64,000 bases of DNA from Paraspadella gotoi (lineage: Eukaryota > Chaetognatha). Shown here one piece after another: positions 22,501-34,600 of the stretch. The DNA is taken from assembly GCA_051294375.1 (NCBI GenBank), contig CM119271.1:15072770-15136769 (forward strand). The letters are read 5' to 3'. Position 1 is the stretch's first letter. Every line of letters starts with the position of its first letter. The translations under genes and the position numbers were made by a program. Under the pieces are notes generated by a model that saw only the letters and a program-made list of their open reading frames with translations, searched no databases and was not told the origin of the DNA.

Positions 22501-25429
22501 CGCGTGGTCCAAAGGCAAGGCGCCAATGGGCAAGTGGAGTACGTGATGGCGCCGCAGGGCGCAACGTCGTCGCCGACTATAAAGTCGCTACCGTTGCACC
22601 AGACGGCCGGCGCCCAGCAAGCCACCATCAGCGGAACCACCACTGCCAACATAGTTCCATCTTCTGCCATGATCGGGAATCAAAAGGTTCAAATCATCAA
22701 GCAGATGGGCCCGCAGCAAATCATTCAATTATCCGGTGCCAACACTCAGACCTTAACGCAGGCAATTTCTTCTGGAAACATTTCCACCATTCAAGCGGCG
22801 AATACTACTTCCGCGGACACGGCCTTATCCTCTAGCGGATTGGCCGAAGTCGCCGCCGCCGCTGCTGGGATTTATCCGGACCAACAGGGAGCGGAGTCTG
22901 AATCGGCAGCGCCCGAGGATCCCGGAACCATCACGGTCAAGCTGCAGTCGGACGACGGTTCCGAGCCTCGAACCGTCACCCTCACCCCGGAGCAGTTTGC
23001 GCAACTTCAAGCACAGGGAAAACTGCCGCAACTCGATGGAGCCGGGGATGAGAAAGAAAAGGACGCGGAATCCGCGATGGAGACGACGACGGAGAAACCC
23101 GAAGGTTCTCAAGAGACCGAAGAAGAAGTAGGAGAAGCGGAGCAAGCGGCCCCTGCCGCAGCCGAGGCTGAAGTTGCTGTAGCAGAGGAAGCAGTCGAGG
23201 CTGCTGCAGAACCTGACGCGACCGCAGAGAAAGCTGCTGACGAAGCCGCCGAAGCGGAGGTGCCTGCCGATGAACCGGAAGCCGCTACGGTGGAAACTCC
23301 TGCGGTGGAACCTCCGGCCGAATCGGCCGAATCCGCGATGGAGACAGGAGAGGAAGACGCCGCCGTTCCCGTTAGTCTTCCTTCGACTGCCCCGACAGAA
23401 GTCAGTCCAGTGAATCCAGATGCCAGTCAACTTCCTACGATTGAACAAGTTTCGTCCGAGAGTCAGGATATCGCGCAACCAACTTCGGAATCGGCGACGG
23501 AAGATCAAGATGCCGCCGTTGCCACATCCGCTGCGCAGACAGCGTCCACGTCTCAGCATGACGCACCTCCAGTTGCCAAAACTGTCCCCACCACCTCGTC
23601 CACCGAAATGAGCGCCATTCCAGCGCAACAGGCGCTCGCGGCCCCCGAGGAAGTTCCCCCAGTCGCTCAAGTTCCGAGTCAGCCTATGAACATGACCTCG
23701 ATGCTGCAACCAACCTCAATGGCCGCCGAAGCCGACGGAGCGCAGACCATTTCCTTAGACGGCTTAGATCCAGAGGCGGCTGCGAAGTTGGTGTCCGCCT
23801 TGAGCGGCGCCGTCGCCGGTCCGGATGGCACCATCGACGCCACTCAACTTCTCTCGGCCGCCGCCTCCGGATCCGGCGCCTCAGGCCTCGACAACGCCGA
23901 CGCCGTCAGCATCCTTCAGTCGCTTGGCTACATTTTGCAGCCTCAAGGCGCCGAGAGCGACCTGCAGCAGGCGACGGAAGCCAACGACGTCAACGCCGCC
24001 GGCGCCGCAATGGTGGCCAACGCCTCTGGCATGGGAATCGCTTTAACGACACCCTCCACCGATCCTCAAGTCCTGCAGTCGACAACACTGTCCGTCGCCC
24101 AGCAGCAGGGCGCGACGTCCGATGACGCCGCTCTCGCCGCTCTGGCCTCCGCCGCCGTTTCTTCGGCCTCAAACGGTAATCTTGAGGGCGCCATCTCCCT
24201 CGCATCCAGCGCCTTATCGCCCGCCATTCAAGGCGCCGCACCGGCCGAGCCCGCCGTCGTCAAGGCCGCCGCTTCCGGCATCATGGTCACGACCGCCGCC
24301 GCCTCCTTGGCGCCCGCCGCACCCGCCGCTCCGCTCGGTCTCCTTCAACCCTCTGAGATAAAGAACGAGGCGACGCCTCCGCTGAACGCCTCCAACGGTT
24401 CCTTCCTCCCGCAGATGCAGCCGGAGCTGAAGGACGAGCCCGCGAGTTCTCAGGACGGATTCGATCAGGACAGCGCCAAATCCGATTCGGACGTCAAGAA
24501 GGAAAATCAGTGGTTCGACGTTGGCGTCATTAAAGGCGTCTCAACAGTCGTCGCCCACTATCATTTGCCCAACGAGTCCGGCGGCGGCGATGATATCGAC
24601 GTTGTTGCATCCGTCGATCATTCTCTCTTGCAGCGCGTGGAACTGCAGCCGGGTACCGCCTACAAGTTCCGCGTCGCCGCCATCAACGCCTGCGGCCGCG
24701 GCCCCTGGAGCGAAGTCTCCGCCTTCAAGACCTGCCTGCCCGGCTTCCCCGGCGCCCCTAGCGCCATCAAGATCAGCAAGGTTCGCGACAAGTCCTCCGA
24801 CGGCGCCCACCTCTCCTGGGAGCCGCCGCAGAATACGGCGGGCAAGATCACAGAGTACTCTGTCTACCTGGCCGTGCGGAACGCGCAGGGAGCGCCACCC
24901 CCGACGGCCGGCGGTGGAACCCAGCTGGCCTTTGTGCGCGTCTACTGCGGACCGCAACCCTCGTGCGTCGTCTCCTCGGCCAACCTCGCCGCCGCCCACA
25001 TCGACTACACGACAAAACCGGCGATTATCTTCCGAATTGCCGCCAGAAACGAGAAGGGATATGGACCTGCGACGCAAGTTAGATGGTTACAAGGTGAATG
25101 AAGTTTTCGACACGATATTTAAATGTTTTTAATCACATTAGAAAGTTATGGAAAGGAGAAATACCGAAATTTATAATAAGAAGTCCTAATTATCTGGCAA
25201 GAATAATAAATAATAATAAGAATAAATAATACTTATAAATAATAAATATTAAATCGAAAAAAATTGTTTTAAATGGTTAATTTTAAAATTTGAAAAGTAA
25301 ACGAATCGTTTTCCAGACACGGCGTCGTCATCCGGTCCTCCCGGCAAGATCGGCGTCAAGCGTCCAGCGACCGGGATCATGGGCGGACCCACATCGGACA
25401 AACGAATAAAAGACGATGGTTCCATGTAA
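19532..25429 (+). CDS. HCFC1: Host cell factor 1 (HCF-1)
   Basis: Chromatin-associated transcription cofactor that tethers histone modifiers to HBM-bearing factors. Exons 19532-19742, 20048-25093 (a single 5,046-bp exon), 25317-25429; 1,789 aa. Residues ~15-370 form the Kelch beta-propeller ([95 protein letters not shown]). A long Gln/Ala/Thr-rich middle follows ([16 protein letters not shown]), then acidic and Ala/Glu-rich segments. C-terminal fibronectin III repeats ([34 protein letters not shown]) and a basic tail complete it. Vertebrate-type HCF proteolytic repeats are not seen. A QLDG tetrapeptide at 23029-23040 is a candidate Taspase-type site. Confidence 0.96.
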
Positions 25430-26155
25430 ATACTGAATAAAAAATACATCATAATCGTGTAATCTAGATATTCACCATATATCACTAACTGTTTATAAGG
25501 AATATCCCACATTCATGAACTTTTCACTTATGTCCATAACTACGCCATATCAACTTTACTTCTTTCGCCAAGTAGCGTGATTTTTTTTCATCGTCTATTT
25601 TGCGTTAAAAATCGCTACGGTACAGAATTATTTTTTTTTCTCCTTGGCTCGGTCGTATATTCAATGTGCTTTTATTTTCATGATTCAAACTTAACACCCT
25701 GGGGTGGTTTTACTAACGAGTTTGTGAATAGCTTATTCGTTTTTACTTCAATCGAGTCTATACGTTCAGTTATTATTACTAAACACAAAGCATAAAATTA
25801 CCAAGGCCATTCCCCGCTCTATCGTCTGGCTTCAATTTTTGATTATTTTCTCGAAAGCGCACGAAGTTTTCACACATTCCCGAATTGTGTCTACAAGCTC
25901 TAGTAAATAACTATTTTAAAACAAACGATAATCACTATCAACTTTTCTCCCCTCCCCCCCCCACCTTTTTCTCCTAAGCGATTCGATAAAAAATACAATT
26001 GGCTTTTCCCTCCTCTTCCCCTCAATTCCCCACTTCCTCCGCCAAATGTATCATTTTTTCCTCTTCTTTCTCTTTCTCTCCTTTTGATTCGATCAAAACG
26101 AAATATTGTACGTTTCTCTCTTAGATTTTCAGCGTTAGTAATTAAAAGAAATATA
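25430..26155. other. HCFC1-ACP1 intergenic region
   Basis: AT-rich 3' flank, then CT-rich sequence. A pyrimidine-rich tract ending in TTTTCAG sits at about 26132, 24 nt before the ACP1 start, and resembles a splice acceptor. Confidence 0.55.
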
Positions 26156-26632
26156 ATGTCGGGCTCGAACTCGAAACGATCGGTCCTCTTCGTGTGTCTC
26201 GGCAACATCTGCCGCTCTCCGATCGCCGAGGCCGTCTTCTGTCAACTCCTCCAAGAGCGAGGCCTCCGCTCCGAGTGGCGCGTCGACAGCGCCGCCACCT
26301 CCACCTACGAGATCGGCAACAAGCCCGACCGGCGTGGACGGAAACTCATGAAGGATAAGGGCGTTGAGATGAGCCACGTGGCGAGACAGATCACCAAGCG
26401 GGACTATCTCGAGTTCGACTTTGTCTTCGGCATGGACGACGACAATCTGTCCAACCTGCGTCGGATGCGTCCGTCCGAAGCCAAGTGCGTCCTCGATTAT
26501 CTCGGCAGCTTCGATCCGCAAGGAGAGAAAATAATTCACGATCCCTACTACGGCGACGAGGCCGACTTTGTCCACGTCTACGAACAATGCTTGAGGTGTT
26601 GCAGGGCATTTTTGGACAAGAATTGCAAATGA
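26156..26632 (+). CDS. ACP1: Low-molecular-weight protein tyrosine phosphatase
   Basis: Cytosolic phosphatase that removes phosphate from phosphotyrosine and small aryl phosphates. 158 aa, the usual family length, in one uninterrupted exon while all but a few neighbours are split. The P-loop CLGNICRS fits CX5R(S/T) near the N-terminus, and DPYYGD near the C-terminus carries the general acid Asp and the Tyr pair. LGSFDPQGEKIIHDP and CLRCCRAFL match ACP1. The ATG at 26156 (ATAATGTCGGGC) was chosen because it gives the family length; the frame stays open upstream to 26084. An intronless copy could be a retrogene, but no poly-A tail or flanking duplication is seen. Confidence 0.95.
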   Translation: MSGSNSKRSVLFVCLGNICRSPIAEAVFCQLLQERGLRSEWRVDSAATSTYEIGNKPDRRGRKLMKDKGVEMSHVARQITKRDYLEFDFVFGMDDDNLSNLRRMRPSEAKCVLDYLGSFDPQGEKIIHDPYYGDEADFVHVYEQCLRCCRAFLDKNCK

Positions 26633-26736
26633 AAGCAACGGTCAGTGAAACGTTTCTGTGATATCACACGTGAACGGAGAAAACGGGAAGAACAAATTGA
26701 GGAAGAGTGCGGCGGCCTAATCGTGCCCTCTTTGTC

Positions 26737-26739
<3 letters not shown>

Positions 26740-26799
<60 letters not shown>
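26740..26799. repeat. (TC)n microsatellite
   Basis: CT dinucleotide run about 110 bp after the ACP1 stop, followed by TTTC units. Confidence 0.95.
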
Positions 26800-26803
<4 letters not shown>

Positions 26804-27231
26804 CTTTCTTTCTTTCTTTCGTGCCAAGAATTTAAACTTCCTGAATTCTGTCTCTCAGATACTTTTTATCACGAACACGATTTTGTACGTGTCATTCTTT
26901 TGTTATTATTTTAGTCTTACGAGGAAAATATTATAACTCATATACTTTTAGCTTTAATCAATTTGTTTATTTGTAATTGTATTAAGGGAGTTTGTTTGAT
27001 CATTTGTTCGATTTATTTTTCCCGGTTTTTGGTCACACGAAATTTTGAGATCAAACTGCGTTGGATTTCGTCAGCCAATTTTGATCGATGATGAAATCGC
27101 TGATTATGTGTTTCGACATCGAAACTTCCTAAATCATAAATGCGAAAAATAGTAATATTTTTTACTTTTCCCAGTTTATATATCGATATAAAATCGTTTT
27201 AGCGAAAATTAAAAAAAATAAATATATAAAA

Positions 27232-30200
27232 ATGGCGGACGAACTGGAAGATCTTCCCTTCGACCCGACGATGAAAAAGAAGAAAAAGAAGAAGAAGCCT
27301 TTCGATCTGGAGGCGGCGTTGGAAGGCTCCGCTCCGGCGACGGAAGCTCCCTCCGCCGACGACGCCGCCGACGCCGCTTCGACTGACGCGGCGCCTTCGA
27401 AACCGGAACCGGAGACTCCGGCGCCGGCGTCTTCGAAACCCGGCGACGACGACGACGATTTGAATCTTGACTTTGGAGGATTAAAGAAAAAGAAAAAAAA
27501 GAAAAAAGTCATCATCGATTTAGGAGAAGCGGAGACGACGCCGGCCGAGACGGCGTCGACGCCGGTTGAATCGAGCGAGACGAAGACTGACGCCGCGCCG
27601 GAAGACGGTGAGTCTTAATCCCCGGGGCGGGTGGGGGGTAGGGACAGGAGAGGGCTTGGTTTACTTACTTCATACAATAACACCTTTCGAGTTGTTTAAT
27701 TGTCGGGAAGAGACTTTCGTGAAGATTCATCAGCGGACTTTAATTCATTTGAATATTTATTCATTGACAAATAAAAAAAACTGAAGTGTTAAGTAATTAA
27801 CTTACCGTTCACTGCAATATGCAAATAAGATTTTCGATATTAATTTTTCAGTGGACCTCGGACTCGACGAAGATCTCGGCCTCGATCTCGGGATGAAGAA
27901 GAAAAAGAAGAAGAAGAAGGCGCTCGACGTCGCTGCCTTGGAAAACGACATCAACGAGCTGGAGCTGGACGACGCCGCAGCCGACGCCGCAGGAGAGGGA
28001 CACGAGGGCTTCAACGGGACCAAGGAAGTCTCGGGTGAGGAGAGAGAGAGAGAAGAAAATAGAGCGGAGATAGTTAAAAAGAGACAGAAAGGACAGATAG
28101 GACCGGCCTGTGGGAGAAATTGGATTCAACTGCACATCAAAACGTGTGCTGAGCTCTTTGCTTTCTCTCTTTTTTTTCTCTCTCTCTCTCTCTCTCCCTC
28201 TTTCACATTTCCATTAGCTACTTTATCTTCTCTCCTCTTTACGCCCACCCTCTATTTTTAAAGAGCAAATCTCCCTGACGGCCTGGCGACCGGACTCGAC
28301 TCGCGACTACACCTACGAGGAACTTCTCGCCCGCGTCTTCGAGATCATGAGGCAGAAGAATCCCGACATGGTCGCCGGGGAAAAGAAGAAGTTCGTCATG
28401 CGGCCGCCGCAAGTCGTCAGAGCCGGTGAGAGAGGAAAGAGAGGACATGCTGCAAAGTGGTAGTAATGTTAATGAATGCTTTCAACTTTATATCTCGCCC
28501 GACGGGCCGAGGGCCGCCTTGAGCCAGAATTGCTTTACTTTTGCTTCTTAGTGACGTCGACGTCGTCGTCACGCTTTTTTACAATTGGAAAGTATAAAAG
28601 TGTGCAATTGTAGGAAGCTAAAAAATTACATATGGCTTCTCATCATTAAGATCTTTTAAAATGATATGTATGGCAACAGCCGGGTTGCCTTTGATGCCCA
28701 TTGGGATGGGGCATCTCACTGTTGGCTCTGGGGGCTTCCGACCCTCAGTGACGCCTCAGTCGCGCATGTTATCAATTTACCATCTTTTAGTTTTACTTCT
28801 CCTTTTATATTATTTTATATTATTTCGTATTTAGATGCTAAAAAGCGAAGGATGAATGGCAGAAAAGGTTGAGGGTCTAAAAAAAAAGCGAATTGAAGAC
28901 AATGCAGAGTAGTGCGGTATGAACTACTACCGCTACAGAGTAAATATAATTGAATGAATATAATGAAGAATTTTTGGGGTACCATGGATTTGGGAAGCTG
29001 GGGTGAGCACCGTGCTAAATGTAGAGGCGGACTTGCAGATAGAACGATGGAGTTGTGCCACACGAGGGGGAGGGCTAGCTAGACCCGGCCCCTCCGACTT
29101 CTTAAAGCTGGATCTTCTGTTGAGCTTGTAGCCAAGAATCCGGGATAAGCCGCGCGACAAGGCGAACGGATCTTGGTAAGGTTTGTCGCCTTACAAGGCC
29201 GACCAAGTTCCAAGCAGCGACCAAGCCTTTGCCTCGTGGAAAAGCTGGGTTGAAGATCACGGATAAAATATTTTTGTGAAAGGAACAATATTGCTTCTCA
29301 GTCAAGCTGAACCAATGGCTATCATGACAGCGTGACTGCTGACGGACGGGTTGTGGTCACGAATCCACAGTGCCTCAGAGTCAACCCGATAGACAATGGG
29401 TTAATGAAGCGACACTCCAGAGAAAAGTGTTTGAACTGTCGACCACTTGGGGTGTTCTCCACACGAAGATGGATAGGACGATGCACCATTGTTAGAGGGT
29501 GATTGTTGTGGGCGATGCCGGCGGGCGCCGGCCGGGCTTGAAGCACGAGACCCTCTAACGTATGAACCACAATGTCAGTTAACCACACGGCGGCACGGTC
29601 GACCACAATGTTGCCCACAGTATAGGATCTGCGAATATGAATACACAAGAGAACGGGGACGCCAACTAGATTAGGACTCGCACTCGAACACGTACTTTCT
29701 ATGATAATAAACACGATGCTCACAGAACTGAAAGGGAACAAGTAATGAATGAACAGTGAATATCAATGAATATAAACATGAATATCACATGTCGGAAAGT
29801 TCAGAGTCTTTGGAGATTCCTCTTCACGATTCCGTCTCCATCAAATGTTCATTAACTTATCATTTATTTTTTAATTTCGTATTTACGTAAGTGTTAAAAA
29901 GGTATAATAAAAAGGTTAATTATAAAAAGTGATTAAATTGTATTGAAGCGGTGAATCATTGATTTAGGCGCGAAAAAAACTTCCTTCGTGAATTTCACTG
30001 AAATTTGCCGACTTCTTCACCGACAACCGAAACATCTCATGGCTTTCCTCATGGCGGAATTGGGAACATCGGGTAAAATAGAGATTATCTTATTACTAAA
30101 TTACTATTATTAATATATTATTATTATTCAGGATCCGTGGACGGAACGAATCAATTGGTCATCAAGGGCCGATTTCAGCAGAAACAAATCGAGAACGTCC

Positions 30201-30752
30201 TTCGTCGGTACATCAAAGAATACGTGACCTGCCACACGTGTCGCTCGCCGGAGACGATGTTGCAGAGAGACACGAGACTCTACTTTTTGCAGGTGGGGGA
30301 ACTCGGATTGTATCAAAGAAAGAATGAATAGTTTCCGTTTATAAATAGTGGACGTTAAACTGACAAGTGATTCTAATCCATTCTTTTTTTATATTTCTCT
30401 ACGACGACGACGACGACGACGCGAACGAAATCCTTCGTTTACTTCTTTTTGCTTACGTATTCTTCGTCACGACGGTTTTCTAATCGGTCGTCGGATAAAT
30501 TGAATAAAAACGATCCTCAACTCGAAATCTTCGCTTCCAACTCTTGGGGCGTTTCCTATTTGACCACTCCCTCCAAATCTAACATCTTTTGCCATCACTT
30601 TAATCGACGACACCCCGCCGTAATGTCTCTTCCTCCTCCACTTCATCTTCCAGTGCGAGACTTGCGGATCGCGTTGCTCCGTGGCGACAATCAAGAGCGG
30701 CTTCCAGGCGATGACGGGCAAACGCGCCGCCATCCGAGCCAAGGCGCAGTAG
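27232..30752 (+). CDS. EIF2S2: Translation initiation factor eIF2 subunit beta
   Basis: Subunit of the eIF2-GTP-Met-tRNAi ternary complex. Exons 27232-27607, 27852-28034, 28264-28425, 29968-30072, 30132-30292, 30654-30752; 361 aa. All three family poly-lysine blocks are present, each eight Lys (after DPTM, GGL and LGM); they bind eIF5 and eIF2B. The conserved C-terminal half reads [65 protein letters not shown]. The zinc finger CHTC...CETC follows, and the end is [11 protein letters not shown]. The acidic/Ala linkers between K-boxes are longer than usual. Intron 3 (1.5 kb) contains repeats. Confidence 0.97.
28543..28668. repeat. Diverged copy of the hairpin repeat of 10.7-11.5 kb
   Basis: GAAGCTA...TGGCTTC followed by TCATCATTAAGATC aligns with GAAGCTG...CAGCTTC plus TCATCATCGAGGTC. 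The arms have changed but can still pair (one G-U). Located in EIF2S2 intron 3. Confidence 0.5.
28669..28763 (-). mobile_element. SINE family C fragment
   Basis: Plus strand begins TATGGCAACAGCCGGGTTGCC and continues through the shared TCAGTGACGCCTCAGTC; the tRNA-like head is missing. Confidence 0.8.
28960..29810. repeat. GC-richer unclassified insert in EIF2S2 intron 3
   Basis: About 850 bp whose base composition differs from the flanking AT-rich intron. A 139-codon open frame lies on the minus strand (29741-29322), with no domain I recognise. Could be a fragment of a retroelement or an unknown repeat; only composition and the odd frame support it. Confidence 0.35.
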
Positions 30753-31690
30753 AGAGAGAGAGAGAGAGCGCGACAGAGACGCTTTCGGTGGCGCGGTTGA
30801 GGCGCTGCGGTGGCGCGGACGGTACTGCTGCGGCGCCGCTACTCCTGCGGCGGCGTTGAGAGGACACGGCAGAGACGTAGGGATGACGCTTCCCCCCCCT
30901 CTGGTTCTTCTCCCTCTTTTTCCCCCTCCCTCCTCGTTTAAACCTTTTTCCTACCTCCTCTCATCGACGGGGCTCTAATATCATCTTTTTTGTTTAATTT
31001 AGAATAAACGGAAAATATAAAAATCCTAACTTTTATCTTTGGATGGGGTTTTCTCTTTCTTTTAATAGGAATAAAAATAGAGAGGAGCTAAACTTATGAT
31101 TTATCTTGTCTCTAGTCGAAAATAATAATAATAATGTGCTTTTTCTACTATTTAGCTATTCTATTTCTATTTTACTAATTAAATCGAAGTAATATCGCTT
31201 TTTTTTACCTCTAGAAGATTAAAAAAAACGGAAAATAATGATTTTTTTAACATTAAAAAATCTGAATCTAATAACCCAAGTTTTCTTTTTTGGTTCATGA
31301 AATATTCATCGCAGTTAGTAGAATGGAATTTGTCTTCGTTTTGAAGTCGACAAACAAAGAGAGAGAATCTTTGTTTTGTCTTCGTTTCTTTCTTTTCGTT
31401 CGAGAAACGATTTCAAGTTTCGTCGATCAGATGTTTGCAGATTCTTTAACACAACAACAACAAATCTAGTTTTTGCTATTTAATTCATTTAGGAAATTAA
31501 ATGTTTATCACGTCGTAACATTTTGTTGAAGGCGAAAAAAACGTTGGACAAATCTCAGGAAGCGACGAATGTTTGAAAATCCACAGAGAATAACTTTTGA
31601 ATGTTATTAATGTAGCGAACTTTCCTTTGATGAGCGGAGCTTTAAATAATTGTTTAAATAATTATTAGATTAAAAGGTTTGTGATTTAAA
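30753..31690. other. EIF2S2-PUS7 intergenic region
   Basis: A GA run and C/T-rich 3' flank, AATAAA-like TAGAATAAACGG at about 31001, then AT-rich sequence. No gene seen. Confidence 0.6.
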
Positions 31691-34600
31691 ATGACTGACT
31701 CGGTCGAGATCGTCGGCGAGACTATGATCGCAGAACCCCTCACAGACTCGTCTTTCCCGACGAACCTCCCAGCCGAGGGTCCATCCTCCCCAGACGCTTC
31801 ATCCCCGGTCAAGCGCCCACTCGATGACCCGTCCTCTCTTCCTCCGTCCAAACGGGTCAAGGATAATTTTCCGACTTTGAAGAAATCGGAGAATCACGGG
31901 ATCTGTGAGTTCATCTCACGGAATCACAACGGGTTTTTCGGTGAGGACTTTGGACGACAGTTATAAACAAATGAATTTTCCTGATATATAATTTATAAAT
32001 TTAATAGTTTGAAATTGGTACTAAAACGAATAAAAAAATTCTCAATTCATTTAATAAATAAGTTATTATGGCAACGGGAGGATTGCCTCGATACCCGGGG
32101 CGCGGGTTATCTCACCAACTGGCGTAGGCGCTGCGGAACCTCAGTGACCGCCTCCTGTCACTGGCGTTTTTAAACCGGCTCCGTCACATTTAAGCCAGAA
32201 CCGGGATACCCAGGGATTGAACCTCGGACGCACGGTTGAAATGAGATGATATAGGCTGAGTACGGACAGCAGTGAGGCAGCTTTAAACCACACTATCTTG
32301 CCCCAGGCTTTCGTGGTTCAAGGCCTCCATAACTTTTTATGCGATGCAATTTGCGTTATGGCATATTAATTATTATTAAGCTACTTGAGCTAATTGTTAA
32401 TTGTTAATCATAACCGCGTTTCAAAAAAATTATATTTGATCTTTAAATAGATCCTCGATAATTTAATTGAACATATATTTAACGTGAATTAAACTTAAAC
32501 GTAACAAAAAGATCGTAAACCGCAATATGCAAATGAGATTAATCTCCATTAAAGGTATTCTCAAACATCGCATCTCCGACTTCATCGTGAACGAGATCGA
32601 CGCCGAGGGTCGCGTCGTCAAACTCACTTCTTTCGACGTCGCCGACGACGAAGACGAAGACGCCGACGCCCCACTCGACTTCGCCGAGGCGAGCGGAAGA
32701 TTGAAATCGCTCGTGGGGGACGAAGCGTTTGAGAAAGTCAAAACGTTGGCGGAGGCGACGAGAAGGAAGAGAGGGGAGGAGGAGGGGGGGAAGACGGAAA
32801 AGGAGAAAGTGGATGAGGAGGTTAGTTTGATCGACTCAATTCGAAATTCGACTAACTTTTGTTTTAACGTTTTAACATTAATATTATTATAAATCCATGA
32901 CATATTTATCCAGTCCCCCGCCCGCCAAGTTCTCCTTCCCGCCCCTTCCTCACGTGACGCCCGCGCCGCCCTCCACTCCGCCATCCGCGCCGCCTTCCCG
33001 TCGCTCGAGAGTCAAACGGACGACGTGATCGAGGGCGAGGACTTCGCCAAGGTCCTTCGTGTCAAACCGCTCGTCGACTGCCTCATGACGAACACGCAGG
33101 GTCGAAAATCGAGGGGATTCCTCCATCCGGGCAAGCGGCTTGTCAAGTGGCCCAAGAATCGTCCACAGTTTTGTCATTTTGTCCTGTGAGTTATTATTAT
33201 ATCATAAGTAATTTTGTTATCATGGCAACCCCGGTAAATAATATCATTATTACTCCCCAACTTCCAGCTACAAAGAGAACCAAGACACCATGGACGCCCT
33301 CAACGCCCTCTCGGGAAACCTTGGCCTGAAGACGGGCAACTTCGTCTTCAGCGGAACCAAAGACAAACGCGGCATCACCTCCCAACGCGTCTCCATGCAG
33401 AAGGTCGACGCCAGACGTCTCCTCGGTCTCAACAAGAAACTCAAGCTCATCAAAGTCGGAAATTTTGAGTACAGGTTTGTTGTGGGATTATTTTTGTATT
33501 TATGTGTTCCGGTCAAGTTTTTTTTATATTTTAGATACAATTGCTTAAACAAATACGAAATTCGTTCAATAAATAGCTGTCACACCTTACTTTTTTCAGG
33601 CAACGATGGTTTAAAGCCTCCATCCATCTAACAAGAAATCCTACTTCTTTGCAAGCTTTTAATTTAAATTTTATAAAATCTATATATATATTTTTAAGAT
33701 ATTTTTCAAATTATCTCAGAAAAACTGGGCTTCGTCTCGGGGACAACTGGGGCAATCAGTTCCGAATCGTGCTGCGCGGAATGAAGGAAGAAGAGAAGGG
33801 AGCGGCAGCGACGGCGCTCAAGGATTTGGCAGAGATGGGCTTTATCAATTACTACGGGATGCAGGTACGGCGAGGTTTAACACCATTTTAGTAATAATCA
33901 CGAATAAATCTTGACAATATCTACCTACTTATCTCCGCAGAGTCAAACAATTTTAAAAAAATGTTACCTTGTGGCGAATCCTAAATTTGCCTCCCGTATA
34001 GCTTGGTGAAACTTGGACAGCTTAGTACTCGTTCACCTACCATGAGATCCGGGTTCAATCCCCTCACGGTCACGCTGGTTAAAGTGTGATGGTGTCGGCA
34101 TAAACACGCCAGTGACATTGGGTGGTCACTGCAGGTCCAAAGCCCTGAGCACCAGCTGTCGGGAGATGCCTCACACCCCAGGCATCACACATGTCCCCCC
34201 GTTGCCATAACCTTACCTATTTCCTCCCCCACCTTTTTTTCAGAGATTCGGTTCTACGGAAGTCTCGACCCACTCGATAGGCGTCGCCCTGCTCCGCCGC
34301 GACTGGCGCGCCGCCGTCGAGCTCATCCTGCGGCCGCGGCCCAACGACCGACACGACCTCGAAGCGTGTCGACGCGTGTGGAGCGAGACGCGGGATCCGC
34401 AGCGGGCGCTGGACAAGCTCCTTCGAAGAAAGTGCCCCGAGCGGTGCCTTCTCAGCGGCCTCGTCAAGCACGCCCCCAAGAACGACTTTTGCGGCGCCCT
34501 CGCCTGGATTCCTCGCCCTACGCGACTCATGTACGTCCACGCCTACCAAAGTCTCATCTGGAACGTGGCCGCCTCGACCAAGATGGCGCGGCACGGTCTG

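Noticed and set aside
22825-23709. 294-codon minus-strand frame inside HCFC1
   Set aside because: Antisense of Ala/Glu-rich codons of HCFC1; Arg/Gly/Phe-rich product without homology.
26156-26632. ACP1 as bacterial transfer
   Set aside because: Intronless, but the protein matches animal ACP1 (CLRCCRAFL, LGSFDPQG) and its codon use resembles its neighbours.
29322-29741. 139-codon minus-strand frame in EIF2S2 intron 3 as a gene
   Set aside because: No recognisable domain or splice context; kept only as part of an unclassified repeat-like insert.
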